DNA of 55,864 nucleotides from an uncultured Bacteroidales bacterium (GTDB taxonomy: Bacteria > Bacteroidota > Bacteroidia > Bacteroidales > Paludibacteraceae), in contig ONUF01000019.1 of the NCBI GenBank assembly GCA_900321005.1, positions 1 to 55,864 on the forward strand, given 5' to 3'. This document shows positions 16,556 through 25,318 of this stretch, one piece after another. The translations under genes were made by a program, and so were the position numbers. A model generated the notes under the pieces. That model had not been told where the DNA came from, searched no databases, and worked only from the letters and a program-made list of their open reading frames with translations. Numbering within the stretch: position 1 is the stretch's first letter; the number at the start of each line of letters is the position of its first letter.

Positions 16556-17548
16556 ATTGAGCAATTGTTGGCATACGGCTGGTGGGTAGCGGCGGTGTTC
16601 ATCGTCTTCGGTTTTGTGGCCTTAGTGAAGGGCGCAGACTGGTTGGTGGACGGTGCGTCGGCTATCGCCAAGCACTTCGGCATCACGGATCTCGTGATCG
16701 GTTTGACCGTGGTCGCTTTCGGCACCTCGATGCCGGAATTCGTGGTGAACATGGTGTCGGTAGCGGAGGGCTCGACTGACCTCGCTATCACCAATGTGTT
16801 AGGGTCGAACATCATCAATACCTTTGTCATCCTCGGTTTGACGGCCGTGGTTTATCCTATTGCCTCGCGAAAGCGCAGTCGCGATTTCGATATCCCGATG
16901 TCCATCATCGCGGGTGTGCTGGTGCTGATCTTTGTGACCATTCAGCTTCCGTTTGGCGAATGCGGCAAAGGTGTAGGACGTGCAGGCGGTATTGTGCTTC
17001 TTGCGATGTTCGGTTATTTCCTCTATAACACCTTCCGTCACACCAAAGACCATCCGAAGGAGAGTGAAGATTTAGTAGTGGAGAGCAAAGAGATCCCGAC
17101 TCGGCGCGCGATAGCATTGATTCTCGGCGGATTCATCGGACTGTGCGTAGGCGGCGAACTGATTGTGAAGAGTGCCGTCGATATCGCCACACGCATGGGC
17201 GTGAGTGAGGCCATCATCGGTCTAACGATTGTGGCGCTTGGTACTTCTTTGCCGGAATTGGCCACATCTGTCATTGCGGCGGCGAAGCATAACTCGGATA
17301 TCGCCTTGGGAAATGTGGTGGGGTCGAATATTTTCAATGTATTCTTCGTGTTGGCTACCAGTGCGACGATACGTCCTCTGCCGGCATACGACGGTATAGA
17401 ACTGGACGCGGGCATGGTGGCCCTCGGAAGCATCATCGTGTGGATGGCGGTGAAGACCGATAAGAAACGAAAAGTGCAGCGATGGGCAGGAGCACTGCTA
17501 CTGCTCGTCTATGCAGGCTATCTGACTTACAGATTATTGAATGTTTGA
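16553..17548 (+). CDS. Calcium/sodium antiporter, CaCA superfamily (YrbG-like)
   Basis: 331 residues with about ten hydrophobic spans in two inverted halves. The two alpha-repeat signatures are present: VVAFGTSMPEFVVNM near residue 60 and IVALGTSLPELATSVIAAAKHNSD near 225, each followed by GNVxGSNIxN. This identifies a K-independent Ca/Na (or cation/proton) exchanger of the inner membrane. It starts 5 nt after ychF. Its 3' end overlaps the convergent GT2 gene by 22 nt. Confidence 0.92.
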   Translation: MIEQLLAYGWWVAAVFIVFGFVALVKGADWLVDGASAIAKHFGITDLVIGLTVVAFGTSMPEFVVNMVSVAEGSTDLAITNVLGSNIINTFVILGLTAVVYPIASRKRSRDFDIPMSIIAGVLVLIFVTIQLPFGECGKGVGRAGGIVLLAMFGYFLYNTFRHTKDHPKESEDLVVESKEIPTRRAIALILGGFIGLCVGGELIVKSAVDIATRMGVSEAIIGLTIVALGTSLPELATSVIAAAKHNSDIALGNVVGSNIFNVFFVLATSATIRPLPAYDGIELDAGMVALGSIIVWMAVKTDKKRKVQRWAGALLLLVYAGYLTYRLLNV

Positions 17549-18342
17549 CGCTCTTTGTCGAAGAGCCAACCCCATTTGTTGAAATAACGGCACATGTTTC
17601 GGATATGAATCCGGAGCATGTGTCTATTCTTATAGGATTCACGTGCATGCGCATGCGTGATGGTCCATTCGGGGTAATAAAGTGTCAGATAATGGCGGTG
17701 AATCGTACGCGTGAGGTCGATATCTTCGGGGTACATGAAATAGCGCTCGTCGAAGAGTCCCGCTTCAACGGCCGCTTTGGTGCGCAGAAACATGAAGCAT
17801 CCGCTCAGGTACGGCGCATTGACGGGACGCGTGAGGTCCAAGTCGCGCAATTCGTACCGTTTGTTACGACGCGCCATCAGTGCGGCGGGTAAGAAACGGC
17901 GACCGAACACATCAAGGGGAGAAGGAAGACGTTTGGCTAAGAACTGCTGCGTGCCGTCGGGATTCACGACTCTCGGCATGAGTAGCCCGACCTGCGGATT
18001 GGCAATCATCCAATCATGCATCGCATCGATATCTTCCGCTTGCACACGGATATCACTGTTCATCACCAGATGAAACGCCGTCTTATAGTAGGCACTCTCG
18101 CGCAAAGCGATGTTATGCGCCTTTCCATAGCCGAGGTTTTCCAGCATCGCCATGTAACGCACTTTTCCCGATGAGAACGGGGATTTCTGCGCATCGACAT
18201 GCTCCTTAAGCCAGTCTTTCTCGCTGTTATCCAACAGGTATATCTTGCGCAGGCTTTTGATGCGCAGCAGTTCTTGAACCAGCGGAAGCACTTCTTGTTC
18301 CCAATTCGGATGATAAAGGACAATCGAGATATTAAGCATCAC
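17527..18342 (-). CDS. Glycosyltransferase family 2
   Basis: 271 residues. GT-A fold features: N-terminal NISIVLYHPNWEQE, a DxD-like NSDIRV in the nucleotide-sugar site (residues 95-100), and the acceptor-side FDERYFMYPEDIDLTRTIH motif typical of rhamnosyltransferase-like GT2 enzymes (FDExFFMYxEDxDL). It is the last gene of a six-gene operon for a surface polysaccharide. The donor sugar cannot be read from sequence. It overlaps the preceding GT4 gene by 11 nt. Confidence 0.9.
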   Translation of the reverse strand: MMLNISIVLYHPNWEQEVLPLVQELLRIKSLRKIYLLDNSEKDWLKEHVDAQKSPFSSGKVRYMAMLENLGYGKAHNIALRESAYYKTAFHLVMNSDIRVQAEDIDAMHDWMIANPQVGLLMPRVVNPDGTQQFLAKRLPSPLDVFGRRFLPAALMARRNKRYELRDLDLTRPVNAPYLSGCFMFLRTKAAVEAGLFDERYFMYPEDIDLTRTIHRHYLTLYYPEWTITHAHARESYKNRHMLRIHIRNMCRYFNKWGWLFDKERQTFNNL

Positions 18343-19456
18343 CGTAGATAGTTAATAATGAGTATAGTTGGTCTTTGAGAAAATGCGTCTGAATCCACTG
18401 TTGCGCTGCTTTACCGTATTGCGCCCGCAGTGCATCGTCTTGCAAGAGGGAGTTGATAGCCTCTGCGTATGCGCGTGGTTCGATTGTATCTACGACGATA
18501 CCTGTCTTGCCATTCTGATTGACCCACATACTACCGGAACCCTCGACGCGGAAGGAGACGGCCGGTACACCGCAGTAAAGCGCTTCGGCCAACGCCACGC
18601 CGAAAGCTTCGCGACGGTCAATGGAGGGAAAGGCAAACACATCGGCAGCATGCAGATAACATCGTTTCTCCGCATCATGCAGTTCGCCGACAAACTGCAC
18701 CTTGTTGCCATACGGCGCAGCCATGTGTTGCAAGAACGTAGTCTGCTCTCCTGTGCCGCCAATTACTACCACGCATTCATCGGAGAGGTATGGCACGGAT
18801 TGGAGGAGGATATCAATCCCTTTGTACGGTACATGCCGTCCCAGGAAGAAAACGATCTTCTTTTTGGAGAAGCGTTGCTTGATATGCGCGATCGCCTCTT
18901 GGTCCTCCGGTTGTACGATCAGTTTGGGTTCGTGAATAGTATTGGGTAGTACCTGAATTTTTCCGATGAAATCGCGTAAAGGTGCAGATTGTTCCATGTA
19001 CTGCGGACTGGTGACAAGGATGGCATGTGCGCGTTGTAAGATTCTCCGCTCCCACGGCCGGTATAAGGTATATAATCCCCGTTTGCCCAAGATGTCCGAA
19101 TGCCAATGAATGATCAATCGGATGCTATCCAGTGGTAAGAGCAACAGGTACATACCTATGAGAGGGTTCGGGAAATGCACGTGGATGATATCCGGTTGGA
19201 AAGCACGAATCTCGTTGCGCAAGATGCGCAGGAATGAAAGGGATAGCGGTTGGGAAGCGCATATCACCGGTGCGTTGACGCGAACCACCTCTACACCATC
19301 TTCCATGGAACGGGTAGTGCCTGTCTGCGTATGATTGAAGCAGACGACGCGCTGCGTAAATCGCTCCTGCATCTCCACGACGATGGAGCGTGCCACATCT
19401 TCCAATCCTCCGTGGAAGGGGTAGTAGTATTTCGATATGTGCAGTATCTTTTTCAT
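18332..19456 (-). CDS. Glycosyltransferase family 4
   Basis: 374 residues from the ATG at 19456 (MKKILHISKYYYPFHGGLEDVARS); the frame is open further upstream inside the neighbour. The GT-B pattern is clear: a glycine-rich N-terminal loop (PFHGGLE) and the C-terminal donor-binding region FAFPSIDRREAFGVALAEALYCGVPAV with the E-x7-E motif. It transfers a nucleotide-activated sugar in polysaccharide assembly. It overlaps the upstream GT4 by 4 nt (19453-19456). Confidence 0.92.
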   Translation of the reverse strand: MKKILHISKYYYPFHGGLEDVARSIVVEMQERFTQRVVCFNHTQTGTTRSMEDGVEVVRVNAPVICASQPLSLSFLRILRNEIRAFQPDIIHVHFPNPLIGMYLLLLPLDSIRLIIHWHSDILGKRGLYTLYRPWERRILQRAHAILVTSPQYMEQSAPLRDFIGKIQVLPNTIHEPKLIVQPEDQEAIAHIKQRFSKKKIVFFLGRHVPYKGIDILLQSVPYLSDECVVVIGGTGEQTTFLQHMAAPYGNKVQFVGELHDAEKRCYLHAADVFAFPSIDRREAFGVALAEALYCGVPAVSFRVEGSGSMWVNQNGKTGIVVDTIEPRAYAEAINSLLQDDALRAQYGKAAQQWIQTHFLKDQLYSLLTIYGDA

Positions 19457-20490
19457 GCGTTTAAGAGTTGTTGAATGGTGCGCGCCGATGCTTCCCATGA
19501 GAAAAGAAGGCATCGTTGTTGTCCTGCCTGAATCAGCTGTCTCCGAAGAGTTTCATCATGCATGATGGTGCGCATAACAGATTGTATTTCTTCCGATTTC
19601 ATCGGGTTAAAATAGTTTGCGGCTGTATCGCAAACCTCATGAAAAATCGGTATGTCGGAGGCCAGTACCGGACAGCCCTGCACCATCGCTTCCAAAAGGG
19701 GGATGCCAAAGCCTTCATACAAGGAAGGATTGATATAAGCTACGGCATTACGATAGAGGGTGTTCAGCTCCTGGGGTGATACATGCCCTAACCATCGTAC
19801 CCCCTTGGTATGCGCATAGGTTTCCAGTTCGGCATCGGCAAAAGCGGTTTCGGCGGAACCGGCGATATACAGATCAAAATCCGCATCAGGCATCGTGCTA
19901 TACGCCTCCAATAAGCGCCGAATATTCTTCCTCGGCATCAGGCTGCCGACCGCTAAGAGGTAGGGTTGTGTCTTTTTGCGCGGCGCAGGAACGGGTTTTC
20001 TTGCCGCATTATAAACCACGGTGATCTTATTGTCGGCAATGCCGTAATAGCGCATTATTTCGTGTTTGGAGAACTGACTGACGGTTATGATCTTCTTGGC
20101 CCGTCGGGCAGCCCACGGGGTCATGATGCGGTAAAAGAGCGTATAAATCCATGCATATGCACGAGGGCGTAAGAGATAGGATACATCATGAATCGTCATC
20201 ACGGTATTGCTATAGCAGATCGGACTGAGACCGGTGAGGTTTAGCAACGGAAGGCCTTTGTGGTGACGCTGCATGTAGCAAGGTAAGGTCACTTGTTCCC
20301 AGAAATGCGAACCCCTTCCGCCGATTTTTTCTACGGGCCAATCGTCTATCGCATAGTCCGGTGCGATATCGGAAGGTGCCACAATCACATAGTTCACCCC
20401 TATCTGCCGTAAAGCCCGACAGATCTCGTACGCGAACCGCTGCACTCCGGTCATGCGTTGCGTTAAGAATCGACCGCTGATGATAATCAT
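19453..20490 (-). CDS. Glycosyltransferase family 4
   Basis: 345 residues from the ATG at 20490 (MIIISGRFLTQRMTGVQRFA). The TGVQRFAYEI N-terminus and LYEGFGIPLLEAMVQGCPVLASDIPIFHEV resemble the mannosyltransferase-like GT4 subgroup (WbaZ/MtfA type). Position and 4-nt overlaps on both sides place it in the same polysaccharide operon. The donor is unknown. Confidence 0.91.
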   Translation of the reverse strand: MIIISGRFLTQRMTGVQRFAYEICRALRQIGVNYVIVAPSDIAPDYAIDDWPVEKIGGRGSHFWEQVTLPCYMQRHHKGLPLLNLTGLSPICYSNTVMTIHDVSYLLRPRAYAWIYTLFYRIMTPWAARRAKKIITVSQFSKHEIMRYYGIADNKITVVYNAARKPVPAPRKKTQPYLLAVGSLMPRKNIRRLLEAYSTMPDADFDLYIAGSAETAFADAELETYAHTKGVRWLGHVSPQELNTLYRNAVAYINPSLYEGFGIPLLEAMVQGCPVLASDIPIFHEVCDTAANYFNPMKSEEIQSVMRTIMHDETLRRQLIQAGQQRCLLFSWEASARTIQQLLNA

Positions 20491-21554
20491 GCTATGTGTG
20501 TGACTTGGGATAAAATGTCTATATATTGTTTTCCCCAACGTTCGTCGGGTTCCATGTAATTGCCTTCGCTCCATTCGTTCCAGGACTTGAGCATCACGAG
20601 TTTGTTTTTCTTTCCTTCCGTGATACGCCGAATCGTCTCAGCGTGCTTCTTAAACGGTTCCGGCGAAGCATGATCCAGGATGAATGCGCGTGTACCGCTC
20701 CGCGGGGAATGATCCCAATTGGGCAAGATGGTCGGCACCACCTCTTCGCGTTGCATCACCGGAGCCTCAAAAGCACGCATGGCTTCTGCGTAGTCATAGA
20801 CGAGCGGGGCTTTGCCGCGTACATATCGAAGGAGGTTTGGCAGATGTCTGATGGCGGATAGGATATCCCGTTTGGCATCTCCTAACGGTACACTGTTTAC
20901 CGCATCAAACCCTAAGTGCAATACGGCATCCACTTGTTCGCTGTACGCTACATGACCCATCAGAAAAAGTCCGTTGAAACCGACGTTTCTTGCCATTTCT
21001 TGCCATTTGGTGACCCAAGCTTTACCGTCAGGGAGTTGCAAGGGCCGATAGATGACTAAGAGCGGTTTGCCGTCTACGCGTATATAACGCTTGTCGAGCA
21101 GCATGGGCAGTATGGTCTCAAAATGCCGTTCGTCATCGCCTTCGGGATAGGTCTGCTCGATAAGCAGTTTGTCCGGCTGGTTCGGATGATCCATCCATGT
21201 CTTGGCGTACCAACTCTCATTTGCCCATGCGATGCAGAAGGGGAAGTCCGGTTTTCCGCTTGCGAGCACCTGTTGCAGCGGTTGCTCCAATAGTTGCTTT
21301 CCGCCAAACCAGTAGTGCCAATAGCAGAAACCTTCGATACCTGCCTCGCGTGCGAGTTGTGCCTGTCGCTCTCGGATCGCAGGATTGAGCAGGTTGTAAT
21401 AGCCTAATTCTCCGGGCACAACAGGCTGGTGATGTCCCGGAAATAGCGGTTTGGCTGCACGCACACGGTCCCACTCGGTGAAGTCTTTTCCCCACCAAGC
21501 GTCATTCTCCGGAATGGAGTGGTATTGCGGCAGATAATAGGCTATTACTCGCAT
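20487..21554 (-). CDS. WbsX-like glycosyltransferase/GH99-like protein
   Basis: 355 residues. The N-terminus (VIAYYLPQYHSIPENDAWWGKDFTEW) followed by FCYWHYWFGGKQLLEQP and ANESW is diagnostic of the WbsX family, annotated as glycosyltransferase WbsX or GH99-like and found in O-antigen and capsule loci. The C-terminal SWNEWSEGNYMEPDERWG is equally typical. The barrel fold resembles glycoside hydrolases, so the chemistry is uncertain. It overlaps neighbours by 4 and 10 nt. Confidence 0.88.
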   Translation of the reverse strand: MRVIAYYLPQYHSIPENDAWWGKDFTEWDRVRAAKPLFPGHHQPVVPGELGYYNLLNPAIRERQAQLAREAGIEGFCYWHYWFGGKQLLEQPLQQVLASGKPDFPFCIAWANESWYAKTWMDHPNQPDKLLIEQTYPEGDDERHFETILPMLLDKRYIRVDGKPLLVIYRPLQLPDGKAWVTKWQEMARNVGFNGLFLMGHVAYSEQVDAVLHLGFDAVNSVPLGDAKRDILSAIRHLPNLLRYVRGKAPLVYDYAEAMRAFEAPVMQREEVVPTILPNWDHSPRSGTRAFILDHASPEPFKKHAETIRRITEGKKNKLVMLKSWNEWSEGNYMEPDERWGKQYIDILSQVTHIA

Positions 21555-22639
21555 AGCAATAGGGTTATTTGTGCGTCAAAAGACGAATGGTTTATGAGTT
21601 GCAACGTTTTCTTTTGGCCGGCCAGCGCGATGTTTTTTCGTTCGTGCTCATCGGTGCAGCGCACAAGCGCCTCTATCCATGCCTGTTCATCTGCCGGAGG
21701 CAGGAACAAACAGTCAACACCATCGGTATAATACTCCTTCAATCCTGATTGATCGGTGCATAGTACGGCCACTCCTGCTTGCATGGCTTCTACTGCTACC
21801 AGTCCCCAACTCTCACTGATAGAAGGCATCGCGAGGAGATCTAATCGGCTGTAGAAAGCAGCTACATCGTTCGTGTGCAGCATGAACGACACTCCTTCTT
21901 GCGGATAGGTTTGTTCCCATCGTTGTCTTTCTGCTTCGTCCTGAGCCCCGCATATCCATAACCCACTCTGCGGATTTATCCGATGAAATCGAGCAAAAAT
22001 ATGTAGAAGCATCGGTATATTCTTCCGCTTCTCCCATCGTCCTATGAAACCGATACGCAGCCCTTTGTGTGCCTCTTTTTCCTGTACCGCAAAGGAGCGT
22101 ATAGGATTATACACCAGGGTTCCGGTGATAGCTAATCCCAAGGCTTTTGTCCATTCTTCTTGTTGGAGGCGGGAGATAAACAGTACCTGTGCTTGTTGTA
22201 CCGCCCTCCGGTACAACGGTCGCAAAGAAGGATGCCATCCGTACAACGAACTGACGGACTCATGCCAGTGCCATACATGGCGTACGCGCGCGCGGCGGGC
22301 AAGATCTGCTCCAAGGATGGTGATTGATGTGCTGGAATAGATAGTGTCCACCGCTTCTTGCCGAACATACGCGATGAGTCGCCGCAGGGCGGGGCTGTTG
22401 AATGCACGCACCCATGGTGTACGCAGCGCGTGCCCGCCTATTGCGCGATACGGCAAGCAAAGAACGGAGAGATTGGGTATGTCAGCAAGCATCGCTTCCA
22501 GTCCTTCATCCGGAACGAGAGACGGAACGACCATTGTCACGCGTGCGCCACGCGCAGTGCAAGCGCGGATAGCTTGCACCATCACTGTCTCGGCGCCGTG
22601 TGCACCGCGTGCGTGCGATATAAAAAGGATATGACTCAT
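21545..22639 (-). CDS. Glycosyltransferase family 4
   Basis: 364 residues. The N-terminal ILFISHARGAHGAETVMVQ binds the acceptor side; the C-terminal LAMPSISESWGLVAVEAMQAGVAVLCTDQSG is the GT4 donor site with the paired Glu motif. The middle GFIGRWEKRKNIPMLLHIFA is the domain-linking segment. It is the second gene of the operon, overlapping the EpsG-like gene by 4 nt. Confidence 0.9.
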   Translation of the reverse strand: MSHILFISHARGAHGAETVMVQAIRACTARGARVTMVVPSLVPDEGLEAMLADIPNLSVLCLPYRAIGGHALRTPWVRAFNSPALRRLIAYVRQEAVDTIYSSTSITILGADLARRARVRHVWHWHESVSSLYGWHPSLRPLYRRAVQQAQVLFISRLQQEEWTKALGLAITGTLVYNPIRSFAVQEKEAHKGLRIGFIGRWEKRKNIPMLLHIFARFHRINPQSGLWICGAQDEAERQRWEQTYPQEGVSFMLHTNDVAAFYSRLDLLAMPSISESWGLVAVEAMQAGVAVLCTDQSGLKEYYTDGVDCLFLPPADEQAWIEALVRCTDEHERKNIALAGQKKTLQLINHSSFDAQITLLLCE

Positions 22640-23817
22640 TGGCGTTCGTCTCTAAAGAAATGTTTACTTTGTTCCAAGCGCTGCTGACTGGAACTCGGTC
22701 GCGGATGGATGGTGTAGTCAATCACGTTTTGGTACGGGTTGTACGCTGCGGCTTGGGGTTTCTCCAAGAAGATAGCACGGGAGAAAGCGAAACAATATAA
22801 TCCGATAATGATTAGTCCGGTCAGTCGTTCCAAGAAAAGCGGCAGTACTTCGAGAACCATCGGCAGCAAGGCGATGATGCCGATAAAGAAGAACAAACGC
22901 ACACGGTTGCTGACTTCAATCAGTTCATAGCAGTAATAGTACAGCGCCAAACTCAACGCAAACATATTGAGCATGATGGTACCAAAGGGCAGTGCGTCAA
23001 TCTTTTTCTTAAAGCACAATACCGCGATGAGAATCAAAAGATTTAATACATATCCGAGGGTGATTCCGCGCGCGGTAGCATACATGGCTTCTTCGGTATA
23101 TACTTCGGCTTTTTGTGCGTAGTTATCGCCTAACCATCCCGCAACCGTAAGGAAGATCGTTTTGATCCATGGTATTCCGGCGGCCATCAAGACAGCACCT
23201 ACAGCGATAACGGCAATATAGACCCATGTGGGGATTTTTGCTTGCAGCACAAAATAGAGCGGAAGCATCAGTACCGCCACGCGGTGGAAAGTGCAGGCTA
23301 GCAGGATAATCAGGAGGAAGGGAAGGAATTTCTTTGGTGGAATATATTGCAATGCAAAGAAACACAGCGCCACTGCTGTCGCCTGACGGATATAAATCAT
23401 CTCGAGGTTGAAGTATAGCAGTCCGAAATAGCAGAGCAGACCCACCACCGGATACTTGGTATATTTCGGTAAAGCGCAGGCAATAAGGATGATGTTGATG
23501 AAGGTTACGATGAAGAAGAGGTGTTGCACCGTTCCGCCGAGCGATTTGATGAAGGCGCAGAGCAGCACGAATCCTTCTTCTACCGGTTGTTTTAGTAATT
23601 CGGACGGGTTGCCGATGAGTCGGGAGAACGAAGGAAATTCCGCGAAGAGTTGCGTATAGACATCCCAGTCGCCGCCTGTCTCGAAGCGTAAACCGGCTAC
23701 GGCAATCAGTAGGAGCGCAGCGATAGCGCTCAGGATTTGGGAACTGAGTTTATCGTGCATCTGTACATTCAGTACGGCGAGCACGAACAGGATGAGAAAG
23801 ACTATCAAATAAAACAT
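22636..23817 (-). CDS. EpsG family polysaccharide polymerase-like membrane protein
   Basis: 393 residues from the ATG at 23817 (MFYLIVFLILFVL); the frame is open upstream but crosses the promoter. About 10-12 hydrophobic spans, an early FETGGDWDVYTQLF segment and a central YIRQATAVALCFFALQYI are characteristic of EpsG/Wzy-like proteins, which polymerise or export lipid-linked repeat units. It is first in the six-gene operon, so the locus probably makes an O-antigen or exopolysaccharide. Polymerase function is inferred. Confidence 0.85.
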   Translation of the reverse strand: MFYLIVFLILFVLAVLNVQMHDKLSSQILSAIAALLLIAVAGLRFETGGDWDVYTQLFAEFPSFSRLIGNPSELLKQPVEEGFVLLCAFIKSLGGTVQHLFFIVTFINIILIACALPKYTKYPVVGLLCYFGLLYFNLEMIYIRQATAVALCFFALQYIPPKKFLPFLLIILLACTFHRVAVLMLPLYFVLQAKIPTWVYIAVIAVGAVLMAAGIPWIKTIFLTVAGWLGDNYAQKAEVYTEEAMYATARGITLGYVLNLLILIAVLCFKKKIDALPFGTIMLNMFALSLALYYYCYELIEVSNRVRLFFFIGIIALLPMVLEVLPLFLERLTGLIIIGLYCFAFSRAIFLEKPQAAAYNPYQNVIDYTIHPRPSSSQQRLEQSKHFFRDERQ

Positions 23818-23845
23818 CTCTCTATGATTGCACGCGTTCTGCGTG

Positions 23846-23877
23846 CAAAGGTAGTGTTTTTTTTCGACATACACAAA
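23846..23877 (-). promoter_or_regulatory. Polysaccharide operon promoter (TTTG - 20 nt - TACCTTTG)
   Basis: -33 TTTG is the complement of 23874-23877; -7 TACCTTTG is the complement of 23846-23853. An inverted repeat (TGCACGC / GCGTGCA around 23829-23848) overlaps the start-site side and could be an operator. Confidence 0.75.
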
Positions 23878-23902
23878 AAAAAAGCCCAAAACTTGCGTTT
23901 TG
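23874..23902 (-). terminator. Rho-independent terminator after rpsP
   Basis: On the minus strand CAAAAC-GCAA-GTTTTG is followed by a GGGC spacer and about ten T (complement of 23874-23883). The T run is shared with the -33 element of the polysaccharide promoter. Confidence 0.65.
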
Positions 23903-23931
23903 AACTTCTTTTTTTTGCTAAACCAAGTGGC

Positions 23932-24513
23932 TTAAGCCTCTGCCTCTTCTGCAGCGGGCTCCTCAGCAGGAGCTTCTTCGCCCTTAGCTTCTGCTTCTGC
24001 AGCAGCAGCTTCTTGTGCAGCCTCTTGAGCGGCAGCAGCCAACTCAGCAGCAGCTTCAGCGCGTTTCTGAGCGATAGCAGCAGCTTTAGCTTTGTTGGTC
24101 TCTACCTCTTGAGCGAGGAGAGCCTTTGCAGCAGCAGCTTTCTTGTCTGCCTCAGCAGCACTGATCTTGCCATTCTTAGCATCTTTTTGAGCCTTCCAAG
24201 CGTCGAAACGCTTCTGAGCCTCTTCTTGGCTAAATGCGCCTTTTGCGACACCACCGTTGAGGTGCTTCATCAGCAGTACGCCCTCGTTGGAGAGGATGGT
24301 GCGTACGGTGTCAGTCGGTTGTGCTCCTACGCCTACCCAGTACAGAGCGCGATCGAAGTTGAGGATCACAGCTGCGGGGTTGGTGTTCGGGTTGAACGAA
24401 CCGATACGTTCGATAATTTTGCCGTCACGCGGCGAGCGGCTGTCTGCTACTACGATGTGGTAGAAAGCGTAGTCTTTGTGACCATGACGAGCCAAACGAA
24501 TCTTTGTTGCCAT
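23932..24513 (-). CDS. rpsP: 30S ribosomal protein S16 with long Ala/Glu-rich tail
   Basis: 193 residues. The S16 core is residues 1-85 ([39 protein letters not shown]). After about residue 110 comes a low-complexity helical extension rich in Ala, Glu, Lys and Gln and ending in EEAEA. Such extensions are common in Bacteroidota S16; this one more than doubles the core. S16 stabilises the 5' domain of 16S rRNA. It is monocistronic, with a promoter whose 32-nt core is identical to that of rplS. Confidence 0.95.
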   Translation of the reverse strand: MATKIRLARHGHKDYAFYHIVVADSRSPRDGKIIERIGSFNPNTNPAAVILNFDRALYWVGVGAQPTDTVRTILSNEGVLLMKHLNGGVAKGAFSQEEAQKRFDAWKAQKDAKNGKISAAEADKKAAAAKALLAQEVETNKAKAAAIAQKRAEAAAELAAAAQEAAQEAAAAEAEAKGEEAPAEEPAAEEAEA

Positions 24514-24537
24514 TTAGACTTTTCACGAAAAAGCGTG

Positions 24538-24569
24538 CAAAAGTACTGCTTTTTTTTGAATTGACCAAA
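24538..24569 (-). promoter_or_regulatory. rpsP promoter (TTTG - 20 nt - TACTTTTG)
   Basis: -33 TTTG is the complement of 24566-24569; -7 TACTTTTG is the complement of 24538-24545. All 32 positions from -33 to -7 are identical to the rplS promoter at 41055-41086. Confidence 0.8.
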
Positions 24570-24598
24570 TAATTTAGGTAAAAAATGCAATTTTTACC

Positions 24599-25318
24599 TC
24601 ATTTAATGGAAAATGCCAAGTGGAGTGAGCGAGCGAATTCGGCATATTGAGCCATTTGTTCTTCGGTCGGCATGGGATGGTTTGCCAGTTCGCCTATCAC
24701 GCCGTGCGGCCGAAAACGAAGCAATCGAACAGGTGCCTTTTTCCCGATGAAATCGAATGTTTCTGCGAGGTGGTGTAGGATTTCTTCTACGTCTACATAG
24801 TTTGGCAGGCACACGATGCGCACTTCTGTTAGTAGGTTATGTTGCAGCAGCCAAGCGAGATTTTTCTTCACGACCGTATTGTCTTTCGTTTGCGTAAGAT
24901 GATGATACACCTCCGCATCCCATGCTTTGACATCCAGCATCACGCCGTCGCAGACCTCCATCAGTTCGGGGAAATGCTCAAAAGGAACAGTACCGTTGCT
25001 GTCGATCAGACACGTCAGCGGGTGGTTCGTTTCGCGCGCAAGTTCTTTGACGGCTTGGAAAAGCGATGTCAGAAAATCCGTCTGCAGCATACACTCTCCT
25101 CCGGAGACGGTGATGCCGCGAATAAAAGGAAGGCCTTTGCGGATTTCTGCCAGTACCTCGGCGATGCTCATTTCGGTAGCCTCGGCATCGTGCATGGCTT
25201 GCGTCTCGGGGTTATGGCAATAGGCGCAGCGGATGTTACATCCCTGCAGGAAGACGGCGATTCGGTTTCCCGGACCGTCCACGGTGGATTGCAGTATGAT
25301 CTTACGAACAAGCGCCAT
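24599..25318 (-). CDS. Glycyl-radical enzyme activase, radical SAM (YjjW/NrdG-like)
   Basis: 239 residues. The radical SAM cluster motif is CNIRCAYC (Cys27, Cys31, Cys34), followed by GGECMLQ. It cleaves S-adenosylmethionine to install a glycyl radical in its partner enzyme. It starts on the stop codon of the adjacent YjjI-like gene (TGATG overlap), so that protein is the obvious partner. Length suggests no extra ferredoxin-like cluster domain between the two motifs. YjjW assignment follows from the partner. Confidence 0.86.
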   Translation of the reverse strand: MALVRKIILQSTVDGPGNRIAVFLQGCNIRCAYCHNPETQAMHDAEATEMSIAEVLAEIRKGLPFIRGITVSGGECMLQTDFLTSLFQAVKELARETNHPLTCLIDSNGTVPFEHFPELMEVCDGVMLDVKAWDAEVYHHLTQTKDNTVVKKNLAWLLQHNLLTEVRIVCLPNYVDVEEILHHLAETFDFIGKKAPVRLLRFRPHGVIGELANHPMPTEEQMAQYAEFARSLHLAFSIK

